Of a stretch of DNA of 64,000 bases, positions 1 through 11,934 are shown piece by piece. Made by a program: the position numbers and the translations under genes. Source of the stretch: Alisma plantago-aquatica (lineage: Eukaryota; Streptophyta; Magnoliopsida; Alismatales; Alismataceae); NCBI GenBank assembly GCA_963693085.1, contig OY856413.1:541522379-541586378 (forward strand), written 5' to 3'. The number at the start of each line of letters is the position of its first letter. The stretch's first letter is position 1. Below the pieces are notes generated by a model. That model worked only from the letters and a program-made list of their open reading frames with translations, was not told the DNA's origin and did not search any database.

Positions 1-1755
1 TAGATCTTAGCCTTTTAGATAACATAACAGTTTCAACTTGACCAGATCTCCTTTCCTTTGTTAGAATGTCTTTCAAAAAGTTAGCATAAGAAGGCATTTC
101 ATCTATGACTTCAACTAAAGGTAGATTCACATGTAGCTCGTTCTAGATGTCCATAAATTTGTTGAACTTAATATCATCTTTGGTATTAGCAAACATGTAA
201 GGGAAAGCATCATTAGGCTTGCAAGAAGAGTCATCGTGGTGCGGATTTCCAGTAGATTTCTTCCATTGGTTTTTAGCAGTTTCCTCCACAGTGGTGTCAA
301 TAAATTCTTCATATTTCCTCTTAGAAGGCGGTGAAGACCCTCTTATGACTACCCCATCCCTCAGAGTCACATATTTGCAAGTTTCCTTGGGATTCATAGC
401 CGGTTGACTGGGCAAAGAACCTGATGGTGCTCTTTGGTTGGCTAAAGCTTGTTGAGCAATTTGGTCTTTCAACATCTTGGCATGGGTGACAATCCCATCA
501 ACTTTAGAAGAAATTTATGTGATGTCATCCTTCAGATTGTCATGTGCCTGGAACTCATCATTCTGTTGAATATGTGTAGTCACAAAAGTCTCAAGAAGAC
601 TCTCCAAGCTGGACTTTTATTGTGGTTGACTCATTTGTTGAAGCTGGTTGAAATTCCTATTGTTGTTGTTGCTATATCTCGATGGTTTTTTACGGTTGGC
701 ATTCATTGGTTGGCAATTTCTCATATGTTTTTTACCTTGATCTTGACCTTGTTGTTGTTGGTTTTGAGAGTTATTGTTCATTTAAAAAAAGTTTGGATGG
801 TCCCTCCATCTTGTATTGTAGGTTTTTGAGAAAGGATTGTAGGTTTGTCTGTTGTTGAAGTTGCCTACTGCATTGACCTTCTCTGGCATCTCTGTGGCAT
901 TCATCTATGGTGCAAAAAAAGAAGAAGAGTTGTGACTAGATGCTCTACATACCTCACTCACTTTCTCAACTGCTTGAATAGAGTGACTGGTCAATTTTTC
1001 AAACTTTTTAGTCAAGGCATCAAGTTTGTCTGTAATGAGATCTACTATGTCTACAGTGTGATTCCCACTAGACTTATCACTTGAGTTGGTGGATAAGGGA
1101 TGGAAGGTCATTTTAGTGCTCCACTGACTGTGGTTGAGTGTCATATCTTTAATAATATCATATGCTTCACTGTAGGACTTGTTCATTAGAGCTCCATTTG
1201 CAGCGGCATCAATACTCATATGGGTGTTGTAGAATAACCCGTTATAGAAAGTTTGAAGTAACCATCAGTTGGTCAAACCACGATGAAGACAAGGGTGTTG
1301 TAGATCATTAAATCTCTTCATGTATCATAGAGTGTCTCAACTTCATGTTTTTTTAATTTGGCAAGTTGGCTCCTCAGTTGAGTCATCTTGTTTGGAGGAA
1401 AGTACTTGGTAATTAAAGCATGAAACAATTTGTCCCAACTCTTAATAGACCGCTCTGGAAAATATGAGAGCCATGCCTTGGCTCAATCTTGTAAAGTGAA
1501 TGGGAATGGGAGTAGATGTACTCCTTTAGGTGGAACACCATTGACCTTAAAGGTGTTTACGTACTGCAAGAACTCGTCTATGTGAAGATTTGGATCTTCC
1601 ATAGGCATACCTCTAAAACGGTTCTACTAGATCATCTGCATTATGGTATGACTAATAGAGAAATTATTGGATTCAATGGCAGGATGATCAATGGCTCCAC
1701 AAATGTTGATGGCACCCAGAAGAGTGAACTCTTTCAGTGGGTGCTTGTCCTCCAT
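1..1755 (-). pseudogene. Decayed Ty3/gypsy (Athila-type) gag
   Basis: Minus-strand translation gives, in pieces, the order typical of plant Athila/Tat-lineage Gag. The N-terminal part has phrases such as EDPNLHIDEFLQ, FKVNGVP, LLPFPFTLQD, AKAWLSYFP and LITKYFPP (about 1755-1300). Next comes SIDAAANGALMNKSYSEAY (1219-905 block), then a Gln/Asn-rich linker with YNPFSKTYNTRWRDHPNF, then LPSQPAMNPKETCKYVTLRDG (475-143 block). Family knowledge: this is the capsid/nucleocapsid precursor of an LTR retrotransposon. The frame is broken by several stops and frame changes, so it is not functional. The expected CCHC knuckle after the middle block is not recognisable. The element runs off the left edge, so protease and reverse transcriptase are not in view. 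The presumed start is the ATG at 1755, which opens with MEDKHPLKEF. Confidence 0.85.
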
Positions 1756-2072
1756 CTCTGATTTCTTTGTAGTAATCAGGCGAGGACGGTGGTGAATGTG
1801 TTGAATAAGGTGATGATGGATGTGATCCCTCCAAGTTCATGGAGTTGTCACATTTTCTTTCTCTCCTTTAACAGCAAAAAGTTTACTCAATTTTAGGGTC
1901 AAGGAAGATTGATGTCTCAAGACCTGTCTTAGAGAGATGAATGCAACCTACAAAAGAAATAGATAAGTAAGAATCACACTACTAAAAATGTGTCATAATA
2001 TGAAAGATGGAAAATAATGACTTAGTCTCGAATACTAACTAGCACTTTTACTCTAACTAATATTATCGTAGC

Positions 2073-2090
2073 TCCCTGGAAACGACCCCA
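2073..2090 (-). other. Degenerate tRNA-Asp-type primer-binding site
   Basis: Read on the minus strand, this is TGGGGTCGTTTCCAGGGA. It matches the Athila-type site TGGCGCCGTTGCCGGGGA at 14 of 18 positions. It lies about 320 bp upstream of the gag start in the same orientation, as expected for this lineage. Confidence 0.7.
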
Positions 2091-2099
2091 AAAACTTAT

Positions 2100-3745
2100 T
2101 GACTGCCAAAGGGCAAACTAGTTTTCAATTTTATATCTCAACTCATCCATCACATGTAAGTGTATGGGATCAATTGTAGTCGAGGTCGAACTGCAGAGAG
2201 CATGGCTAGATAGGTGCAAAAGAACTAATGTTCAACAATCTAAGTCTGATTACAGTAATAGAATTAAGACAAGTAAACAACAAAAGGACTTCAATTTTAA
2301 GGTTGAAATTAGATTTTAGAAAGTCTTGGACTTAAGATTTCACTAACATACCATCACATCATGTGCAACTACGAAATTAAAGCATGCCATTAATTTGCAA
2401 GGAGGTTGTCATCATCATGGACTTCTCAGTGACATGTTACGGTTCTCATCTTGGCATAACACTTCCGTGTCTATGATTAGATTTGAACACAACCTTGAAC
2501 CCTCAACATTATCCAGCCACTCCCATGGTCAAGAACATGTTGCCATGAGATCTACTCCTTACTCCCTCATACATCCTCCCAAATAGCACAAGGAATCATA
2601 AAACATGTATAAAAGGTGGTCATCCAAGCATGCAAGCAGTAAAACACCATAGGAACTCATGGAGAAGCAAATTAACTAGCATTCGATATACATTTTGAGT
2701 TCAAATGAATATTGGCATTGGAATTACTCTCCCATGCCCAAGAAGAGGGTTCTACTCGCACATAATGGAGAAACACAAGTACATTGCAGTTGCATATATA
2801 AAGAAAATAAAGAGCAAAGGGAACCAAAGGTGAAGTCAAGATGAGTAGAAATCCAGGTAGAGGAAGAAATTCCACCCTTGAAGGTGTTCTAACTCAGACA
2901 ATCTTCCCTCCTAAGAAGCTTGAATGAGAAGAGAAGCTCTACTGAACCTTTTGGAGAAGAAATAGTGAAGAATGGAGGTTCTTTTCCAAGAAACCTCTTC
3001 TTCCTCCCCAAAATCACCCTCCTCTTGCTCTGGAACTTCTTCTAGTTGAAAAGTGTCTCAAATGAAGAGTGATAACTGCCCCAAGTGGTTGCACTCATTT
3101 TTAAAATGAAGAGTGTTTGCTACAAAAATCTGTAGAAAACTGACAAAGACATGACATGTCTTTGTGAAGACACAACGTGTGGCGTCATGTAACTAGCTAG
3201 TGAATTAGTTCCTCACGATAAGTACACAGTGTGTTCTAGTAGAGACATGTTGTGTAGTTGCTATTGGAGTCGGCATGAGAAGATAGCACATGTTGTGTGC
3301 TACTAAACACACGACCGTGTGCGTCGGTAGAAAGTTAAAGTTGTCCTTTAAATGTGCAGACACACTATGTCTTAATAATGAAACATTGTGTCTTTTGATC
3401 TGCAGTTTGGGCATGAAGGTCTCTGGGAACTTACACATCCATGTTTTAAATAATACAAGGTGTGTTCTTTGATTTGTGGACCCTTTCTAGAAAGTTACAC
3501 GATGTGTACAAATAAAGACACAACGTGTTCAGTGTTGTTTCTTCAAGATCAATTCTAAATCGAGTGCAGATCAATGGGAAAACCAACTAAGGTTGGATTT
3601 GGGTTGGATTATCTTCAGTTTTTCATTTTTGGTGTGTATCTATGATCAACATCATGCAACAAGTAAAATAACTAAAAGGTGGCAAATTAAGTATGATTAG
3701 AGGCAAAATGAACTAAATTTGTGTGTGAATGTGTGCAAAAAGTAG
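2100..3745 (-). mobile_element. Probable 5' LTR of the Athila-like element (right end unresolved)
   Basis: This block lies just beyond the primer-binding site, where the 5' LTR of a minus-strand element should be, and holds no gene. It has short repeated motifs around CACAACGTGT and CACGACCGTGTGCG (3160-3540), a style common in plant gypsy LTRs. A TG dinucleotide at 2100 could be one edge. I could not fix the other edge; a different LTR family begins near 3750. No second LTR is in the window, so this is inferred from position. Confidence 0.5.
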
Positions 3746-4339
3746 ATACGAAATGTGCACATTAGTGGACCTAATGAAGTGTCCACTGATGGCCACAACT
3801 CATAACTCAGGTGCCACTAGAAGCCCGAGTTGGTGTTGGATACCAATCATTTAAGGATCTTCCCACACTGGCCTAGACCCCCACACCCCACAATGATGCA
3901 CTTTGGCTTATCACCACCTACATGAGACCTCCAGTCAGGAAGCACATTTCCTCCTCACAACTCAGGCTTCATGTGAAGGATTCTACAGTGTTTAGGGCAT
4001 ATATAAATTTCTAATTCTCTCTTTAAATTCATCGTTCAAACATCACATCAATATTTCTTACTTTATCGTTGTAAATAGTTCATTTCATTGGTCATTTGTA
4101 AAATGTACCACAAATTGAACTACTATACATCACCACATCTCATATTGAGAAACACTGATATCTGAATACTTGATTCACTCAATACCCTATCCTTAGGATG
4201 TTCATTTGCCTCATTCAAATATCACATGACTAGCATAAGGATTTAATGTGTCATAAACATTCATTGAATAAAGATTGCTCTCAGCAGTTCATAGATAACC
4301 AAACATATATATATACATACATACACACATATACATATA

Positions 4340-4744
4340 GAGAGAGAGAGAGAGTTAGGCTAGAATAGACTCAAGTGTATTCGGAGCAGAATACACTCAA
4401 GTAGTTTTTCATGATGCAATATTTTTTTCAAAAATCTAATCTATGGATCTTCTTAAACATCTTGTGAATAGCTAATACACAAAATTTGAACACATTTGGA
4501 CATTTATAGGTCATGTTATAAAGACCGTAAAAATTATACATTTCAAATTAGTTTTGCGCGTCAATTTTGTTGCCCTTAGATGAGTGACTTACACTCATCC
4601 AAACGGGCTCAAAATTTGTATGTAGCCTAGTTATAGTGTGACGGTGAAGATCAATGGTTTACATTTTACAAAAAATAGTCATGATATGAAAACTCACTTG
4701 AGTGTATTCGTGTGATCTGTACACTCGAGTGTATTCTAGCCTGA

Positions 4745-4766
<22 letters not shown>
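4340..4766. mobile_element. MITE inserted in the family B LTR
   Basis: The ends are inverted repeats. The left reads AGAGAGTTAGGCTAGAATAG and the right, reverse-complemented, reads AGAGAGTCAGGCTAGAATAC; both continue ACTC(A/G)AGTGTA. The related LTR at 53281-53300 has an uninterrupted CAAACATATATATGAAACC, which is an empty site. The insertion sits in an AT repeat, so the TSD cannot be told apart from microsatellite expansion. No ORF. The superfamily is not assigned. Confidence 0.75.

Positions 4767-4796
<30 letters not shown>
4741..4796. repeat. Compound (CT)n(AT)n microsatellite
   Basis: A CT run is followed directly by an AT run at the right edge of the MITE. The left edge has the mirror arrangement, AT then AG (4305-4355). 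Confidence 0.9.
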
Positions 4797-4800
<4 letters not shown>

Positions 4801-6045
4801 CCCTGTAATGAACTGAGCTAGGGTTTTCACGTGTTCAGTGAAATATCATGCATCAAGAATAACCTTGATCAAATGAATTTATGATGATAAAAGAATCATA
4901 TCAAATGAACTTCGTAATGTTTATTTGCAAACTTCCAGCTTTCCATTCATTTAGGATTTCACTCTCTTAACTGATAAATCAAGAAAACACTGATAACATA
5001 AAATGAAATCCAAGATATTATCCCAACATATATGTACTGCGCATTCAGATAAAACAAGCATTCATAACAAAGACATTCAAATAGGCAAACTTCTTTTCAG
5101 TTATACAACAAATTTTAGGCATAGCCGAAAACCCTAGATTTCAGTATATTCTTGTAACTTTGCACTTACTTTAGAAATTTCTCATTTAGATGGATTGTAT
5201 CCATATTAATATGATTTTATCATCTGAAATTCATTACAATAGAGAAATAATCTATTTCATATCATCTTGCAAAAGCTAGATCAAAAAGGCAATTTAGGGT
5301 TTGTAGTTGCATACAAAACAATTGAAGATTAGTGATGATTTAACTCATTTTTGTGCAATATGTTATTTAAAGGAAGTACCCACTTAGCCTAAGGTGTGAA
5401 AATACCTTAAAAAAGCAATCCATCTCTAAAAAATTTGAACTCATGTCAAAACCCTAGAAAATCACCGATTTCTTCTTTCTTTCAACTCGGAAACCCTAGA
5501 AATGGAGATTTATGGAGAAAGAGTGAGAAAATGGCAAGACTTGATACAATTTCAAATCAAATCATAGGAGGGGCAGAATATTGACATGTGAGAGAAGATT
5601 CACCATGAAAGGCTACGCAAAGAAGCTAAACTTACTTGATTTTATCATATCTCAGATTGTGAAACCCTAGGTCAACATCTCCATCACTTTCTCCTCTCAA
5701 AACTCTAGCTCTCCTCTCTCTCTCTCTTGAATTTCATTTCTCTAGAATGAAACAAAAATTATGAGAGTTACTAGTGTGTTAGGTTGATTGTATAGAGAAA
5801 TTGAGGTGCTCTTGTAATTTGCACATTGACCCCTCACTATAATTTCTCTTATTTCAACTGAATTTTCTATCATACAAATGTTATTGTAGTTCGTCTACTA
5901 AATAGGTCTAAATTTGTCCAAAATTTATGAAAATTTATCATGATATCTGAAATGTAATTTTTGATCTCCATATAAAATTACAGATCATTACAATATAACA
6001 ATAAATAATTAAAAATCAGATAGTACACTGTTGAACAACACTCTG

Positions 6046-7318
6046 TTTGTAAGGTCTAATGAAAATATAAGACATAGGAGTGAAAGAAAAGACTCAATAT
6101 AGTAGCGACCCTCTTTTATTTGTTAATCACGTGGGTATAACTATTCTTGGATTCATCATAGAAATAAATAAATGAATAACTGAGGCATTATTCAAATGAG
6201 GATGGAAAATTTTTGTATGGGTCTGAGGGGGGAAGACGTTTGGAGGGAGAAAAATGGTAACTAAAGGACAACACAAAGATATTAATAAGGGGTAAGTCAA
6301 ATAGGGTCCTAAGTATATGTTCATGTTTGGACCTCACGTTTGGAGAGGCCATTCCTCCCATACATACCTCCTTACCTCTACGTGTTGCATAGGTGCGAGG
6401 CATCATTACTCTTACTTCCTTTTCTTCTCAAGTTTGACAATGATGGCCAGGCCTGTTGTCCCCTCGTTTGGATGACGCAACCAACTTTTGACTTGTAAAG
6501 CAACCACCCTATTCACGATGGATACATGCCCATACATGAGACTTCCTTCCTTCCTTCTGGTTTATATCTAGCCCAATACTCCCTTCTCCATTTCCTTGCC
6601 CCGACATTCAGGCTCATGGATGTTTCTTGGCTATCAAAGCAGGAACCTACTCCATCCAAAGAGGGTGATTATCAATTCCCACCACCACAACCTGCACACC
6701 TGTATCTATGTTTCCTTACTTCGAGTGGGTACTGCAAGATACCATACACGTCTTCTGCGCGCCATTTCTGCAACAGCTGATGTTGCACCCGATCTGTGAA
6801 GGCAGTGTAAGCATTAGCAGCTTAGTCACAGGTTCCAACAACTGTAAGTGTGCGACCCCTTGCACCAAATTCTTTTTCCTTAGCCTCCATTCCATTCAAG
6901 GCGGCGATTGCATTCCTTGTTCTTTCCCGTGCAGTTGGACAGAGGACCAAAGGTCACAGAAAACGGCAACTGTCAAGACCAGCCTTGGTTTGGATAATGT
7001 TTCGGAACATACGTACAGGTGGTTGGCAACTTGGTTGGAATAGGAACTTCGATCTTTGTAGAGATAAGTCTCGTGACACTTGTACTTACCTTTTCTTCTT
7101 ACCTTCCTCATTCATCATTCTTTCCCTCCCTACTCATTTGTGGCCAGCCCTTCCATATCTAAAGCAATCCAACGTGGCCTTGTAGGGAGAGGACTCAGTG
7201 TACTTGAATAGTCCAACTGCTCCTTGACAGGAACAAAACTTCTATTTTAACCAAAAAGTACTTGTCATCTGGGCTGGTATAAGATTTCAATCTGTAGCAA
7301 GACAAGGATATAGTCATA
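6046..7318. other. Non-coding stretch, no gene recognised
   Basis: There are only short overlapping ORFs (up to 111 codons near 6700-7185, on both strands and in several frames) with no recognisable domain. Base composition rises towards C-rich around 6520-7180, so an old gene fragment is possible, but I cannot name one. Confidence 0.5.
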
Positions 7319-7708
7319 GAGCCTGTTTGGAAACGTACTTGGATGAGATTGAAGCTTATCTTATTAGGCCACGTCTGCGTCACATCAACAAATCCAGTAC
7401 CGATCCAGTCCGGTTTTGCACTTGTGCGTTTGGCTAGAATCCCCATTTCGAGATTCCGTAATCCCAAAAGTTGGACTATCTCAGTCCTGCCAGCAGCAGG
7501 ATTAGGAATCTCAGTCTGGATTAGGCTCTGCCTTTTGTGTATTTTATTTTATATAGTAGACTGAAAAACATAAGTTACGAGGCCAGCCGGATTGGTTTGC
7601 CAAATGGAGCCAAGTGGGGAACCCCAATCCCAATCTGGATGATGACTGGACTAATCCCAGTCCGAATTTCATAATCTCAATAATCCGAGTCCATTCCCAA
7701 AACAGGGC
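7319..7708. mobile_element. MITE with GCCTGTTTGG-type ends
   Basis: The left end is GAGCCTGTTTGG and the right end, reverse-complemented, is GCCCTGTTTTGGGAATGG. CATA directly precedes the left end (7315-7318) and directly follows the right end (7709-7712), a candidate 4-bp duplication. The interior repeats variants of GGATTAGGAATCTCAGTC in both orientations, giving the internal foldback usual for such elements. About 390 bp, no transposase. Many plant hAT- and PIF-related MITEs have similar ends; I do not choose between them. Confidence 0.6.
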
Positions 7709-8165
7709 CATAAGGACTAGTTGTGCGTGCTCAATACCTCTTAGACTGCAGACGGTGCAAGTCAAGGAAGGTACATCAGCTTGACCATTTTCCTGCTAGG
7801 TTTTACTTTATCCTCTCAAGTGAATGTTTTACTTGTACAAAATATAACTAAATGAACTTTGGAATGGGATAACTCTAACAGTTTCTCTAAATTATATGAT
7901 ATTAATCCAGCGAGAATGTCAAATGTGAATGAGTGTAAACTAGTAGTGTCTATGCAAATGTTAAGTTTTAAACTTCCAACTGAAACGAGATTTTTACTAG
8001 GCATAATAACATTACGGGAAGTTTTGTTTATATTGTTGCTAGTTGTCTGTACTTTTGTGATGGGAGGTCGTTCCAGTAGTTTAACGATATTTAATCTTAT
8101 GTTTTACAGCACATGATGCCATATGAGTCAAAGCAACACCTATAGGACAAATGATGTATCGTGAA

Positions 8166-8272
8166 CCATATACCTCATGATTTCGAATAGCCAAAGTTGT
8201 ATGATGGATATTTACACGATCCATATACCTCATGATTTCGTATAGCCAAAGTTGTATGATGGATATTTACAC
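8166..8272. repeat. 55-bp direct tandem duplication
   Basis: CCATATACCTCATGATTTCG starts at 8166 (one base different) and again at 8221, and similarity continues through GCCAAAGTTGTATGATGG. It lies just outside the left end of the CACTA element. The rest of 7713-8280 shows no gene. Confidence 0.9.
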
Positions 8273-8277
8273 TTTCC

Positions 8278-8280
8278 GCT
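8278..8280. repeat. CACTA target-site duplication, left copy (GCT)
   Basis: GCT directly precedes CACTACC; the partner copy is at 46957-46959. Confidence 0.7.
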
Positions 8281-8720
8281 CACTACCAAAAAATATAGTA
8301 TAGGTGACAGTCATGTAAAAGGTTACATATTTTAGGTGACATGCTTGTGCATCACTTATAATTTATATAGACCTGTGTGAAATAGATGACATGCATTTTA
8401 GTATTTTAAAAAGGTTACATACTTTAGGTGACATACATGTAAATCATCTATAATCTGTATAATCCTGTGTAATATAGATGACATACATTTTATCATACAC
8501 GAAAAGGGTTACACTAAATAGGTGACATACATTTGAATAACCTATGCTCTAATGTGGGTTTTCCATATAGGTGACATGTATATGAGTCACATATGATCTA
8601 TAAGGGGGTATATATTTAGGTGACACACATGCATGTCACCAAACTTTTAGGTGACATGTGTACTTATCACGTAAACTTTAGGTGATAGACATGTCAGTCA
8701 TCCAATATCTCCCAATCAAT
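8281..8720. repeat. CACTA left subterminal repeat region
   Basis: Many irregular copies of TAGGTGACAT, GATGACATAC and ATGTCAC occur in both orientations, with GGTTACA(C/T)A spacers. In this superfamily such arrays bind the element's own transposase accessory protein. No gene. Confidence 0.75.
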
Positions 8721-8739
8721 AATGAGCATCAACTAGCTT

Positions 8740-9110
8740 CATGGGGATATATCAATATATTTATTGACAATTTATGAAGGAAGAAATGTGAGAGATATTG
8801 TTGTTGAGAGTCTTTCTAAGTAATCAGGAGGGTCAATCATAGAGGGACATTGGCATAAAGATTTTCTCCCAAACTCATATATGTCTCTTTAGTGAACATT
8901 CTAAGGATAATGGGCATTTGTCTTGCGAGGCAAATTGCTCCTTTAAAGCGGCTTGTGTAGACCACCCACCTCCAACAACAATTGTTGCAAAAGAGTGGTG
9001 GCTATCGAAAGCACTCGAACGACCTTGCTCCCATCATCCCCAAACTCTTACACATCTCTTTTATGAATAGTTAAGAGGACAATATATATACATGTCTTAA
9101 ATTTAAGCAT
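8740..9110. repeat. Higher-order module, copy 1
   Basis: This non-minisatellite block starts at CATGGGGATATATCA and includes TTGTTGAGAGTCT, CCAAACTCATA, ATGTCTCTTT and AGTTAAGAGGACAATA. A related copy starts about 689 bp downstream (9429), so the block plus its trailing 63-bp units forms a higher-order repeat. Confidence 0.8.
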
Positions 9111-9425
9111 TTTCAAGGACTTGATATGAGAGGAAACTATCATGATATGACCCCTAGCTCCACCTAGAAGCATTTTCACAGACTTTCTACCAACACACAT
9201 TGTCATGATATGGACCATGGATCCTCACTAATACCTTTTGGGAGATTTTCATGAGTGGACATTCTAATGATATAGACCCAATCTCCTCACAAATATATTT
9301 TTAGGAACTTGTTGTGAAAGGACACTATCAAGATATGGGCCACAAGTCCTCAAAGCTGCATTTTAAGGAACTTGTTGTGAGTGAACACTATCATGGTATG
9401 GTTCATGAATCCTCCCAAAGGTATT
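9110..9425. repeat. 63-bp minisatellite, block 1
   Basis: About five degenerate units built around AGGACTTG, GAGAGGACA, TCATGATATGGGCC and GGCTCCTC, lying between the two module copies. Confidence 0.8.
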
Positions 9426-9428
9426 TTC

Positions 9429-9780
9429 ATGGGGATATATCAGTACATTTATTTGACACCTTATAAAGGAGATGTGCGAGAGAATATATTGTTGAGAGTC
9501 TATCTAAGTGATTCATAAAGGGATACTGGCATGAAAATAGTCACCAAACGCATACATGTCTCTTTGGTGATCATTCTAAGGCCAATGAGCCTTTGTATTA
9601 CGAGGCAATTTTTTCTTGGTAAACATCTTACATAGACCTCCCACTCCCAACAACAACTCCTACAAATGTGAGGTAGCTGCAATAAGCACCCAATTAACTA
9701 GGCTTCAATTGTCCCCAAACTCATAGATGTCCATTTATGAATAGTTAAGAGGACAATACATATATACACATATCAAGGAC
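9429..9780. repeat. Higher-order module, copy 2
   Basis: Same order of landmarks as 8740-9110 with moderate divergence. It again ends at AGTTAAGAGGACAATACATA, where 63-bp units resume. Confidence 0.8.
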
Positions 9781-10205
9781 TTTTTTTGTGAGAAGACAAT
9801 GTCACAACATAGGCCCTAGCCCCTACTTGAAACGTTTTCATGGACTTGTCTTAGAGGACATTGTCATGTTATGGGTCGTAGCTCCTCGCACATGCATTTT
9901 GGGGGACTTTACTGAGAGGATTCTCATGATATGGGCATGGATACTCACAAATGTAGTTTCAAGGACTTGTTGTGAGAGACCACTATCATGATATGGGCCA
10001 AGATCCTCACAAATGCATGTCAAGGGACTTAATGTGAGATCATATTGTCATGATATGGGCCCAAGATCCTCACAAATGCTCCTCCTAAATGCATTTAGGG
10101 ACATTATCAATATATGGGCCCTTACACCTTCTTAATGCATTTGAAGGGACGTATTGTGAAAGGACACTATAATGATATGGGTCTTGGCACCTCTCTAATG
10201 CATTT
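9781..10205. repeat. 63-bp minisatellite, block 2
   Basis: Degenerate units with TCATGATATGGGCC and CTCACAAATGCA. The block is cut at about 10206, inside a unit, by a different sequence. Confidence 0.8.
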
Positions 10206-11934
10206 TTAGGGCAACACATCCCTCACCCAAAGGGGTATCAGGTAGGATCACATCCCACACCAAAAACCTATCGGCTAGGGCACTTAGCCACACATATCGG
10301 CCAACCATGGAGTGCATCCATGCACAAGGGATATCGGGCACCCAGACCTGATGTGTGTCGTGCAACCTGATCCAAGAGATGTGTTGTGCAACCTGATCCA
10401 AGAGTTGTGTCGTGCATCCAGGGAGCAAGGGGTGTATCGGGCAGCACAATAGCCCTATCGGCTAAGACCCCTATTGCCCATTAGGGTTAGGGTTTCATAT
10501 CGAGAAACTAGCAAGGTCATGCCGTCCACAACTATATTGTCCAAGGCTATGATGCACAAGGTCACCATTGTATCGCCCAACAAGCACACAACTAACAAAC
10601 GACACCATGGCACCCAAGGTAACCTATCGCCCCACAAGGCAGGCACCACATATCGGTCAACCCTAGGGAACCTAACTAGGGTTCCACCACCCAAGCACCA
10701 TATCGGGCAACACCAAAACCAACCCATATCACCCAAGGCACAAAACAGAGATGTCTACCATGCATCATGTTGGCCAAAGGCATAACGCCCACAAGCACCA
10801 ACTAAGGCAGGAGTTCATATCGGGCAAAAGGGACAAAGAACGCTTCTTAGCATATCGCCCAAGACTCAACCCTAGGAGAGGGGTATCGGGCAACTCATCA
10901 CAAAGGGGTATCGTGCAAGGCACAAGGACCATATTGGTTTGGTCATCATCAACCTCAAGATCACCATCATCAAACCCTAATAGATCAAGAGAGTTGGCTC
11001 ACCTCTCAACAACCGAGAGAGGGGTTTTGCACAACCTCCATCACATATCAGGCAACAAGGTGCATCATCCCCTTATCGGTCAAGATTCCAACCTTCACTA
11101 GGTCAACGTCCAACCAAGGCTCACCTCTCAAATCCATGGTGAGAGACGGGTATTGCCCCAGCAACTAGAGCATAGAATTACCTCTCAACAACCAAGAGAG
11201 AGGGGTTTTTCCTACACCACTAGAGCTCGAACTCACTTCTCAAAACCAAATGGGAGAGAAAGGGGTTTTTCCCAAGGAACCCTAAACTCAAGGTTCGGCC
11301 ACAAGGTCTAAGAACACATCAACAACATGACCACTATATATATAGCAAGATAAAAGGGTACATACTAGGGCAAGAAACATATCTAACAAGATGCATGGCT
11401 GATCAAGATGACATATAAACATGCAAATGAAAAATAAGTAGTATAGCTAGGGTTAGGAGTTATGTAACCCACCTTAAGCAAGCTCCAAGCTCCTAGCACC
11501 AAGCTTCCAAGCTCCAAGCACCACCTTCGGCCACCACAAGAAGAAAAACAAAGCTTATAACCACCATGGCCGAAGAACAAGCAAGAAGGAGAAGAAGGTG
11601 CCAAGAAAATAGGTGGAGATGCTCACCACAAGAAGAGAAGCAAGACACACTCTAGGGTTCGGCCACCACCAGAGGAAGAAGAAGACTCCACCAAGGAGAT
11701 CGGCCACCAAGCTCTATTAAGGAGAGGTATCATCCACCAAGGAAAAAGGAAGGCAACTAAGGAACTAAAGGGATCCCAAGCAATAGAAAGGAGAGACATA
11801 TATAGAAGAGGGTGAAGGGGAGACTCAGGCAAGGTGTCACCCAACCTAGGGACACTTGTCCATGGGGCAAGGCCACCTACTATCTTGCCCACCACCACAT
11901 GTCCAAAGCTTTTGCCACATGCAAGAAACAAGCA
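10206..11934. mobile_element. Insertion rich in TATCGGGCAAC motifs, probably a solo LTR
   Basis: About 1.73 kb of different composition interrupts the 63-bp array. It repeats TATCGGGCAAC, TATCGCCCAA and TATCGGCCAACC irregularly, then has several near-identical stretches around CTCTCAACAACCGAGAGAGG, and an AT-rich ACTATATATATAGC (11332-11345) that could be a TATA box. No protein domain was recognised in either strand. The array resumes at ACTATCTTGTTATGGGCC, missing part of a unit, so no clean TSD was found. The class is inferred from style only. Confidence 0.45.

Larger units (their letters stand above)
3755..6045 (-). mobile_element. Truncated LTR of retrotransposon family B
   Basis: The block is colinear with 52745-54560, part of the intact family B LTR at 51737-54972. 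Shared landmarks include GGATACCAATCATT, CCCACACTGG, CACCCCACAATGATGC and CACATTGACCCC. The copies are clearly diverged and this one is older-looking. The left end is truncated relative to the full LTR and similarity stops near 6045. It carries a MITE (4340-4766) that the other copy lacks. No coding sequence. Confidence 0.75.
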
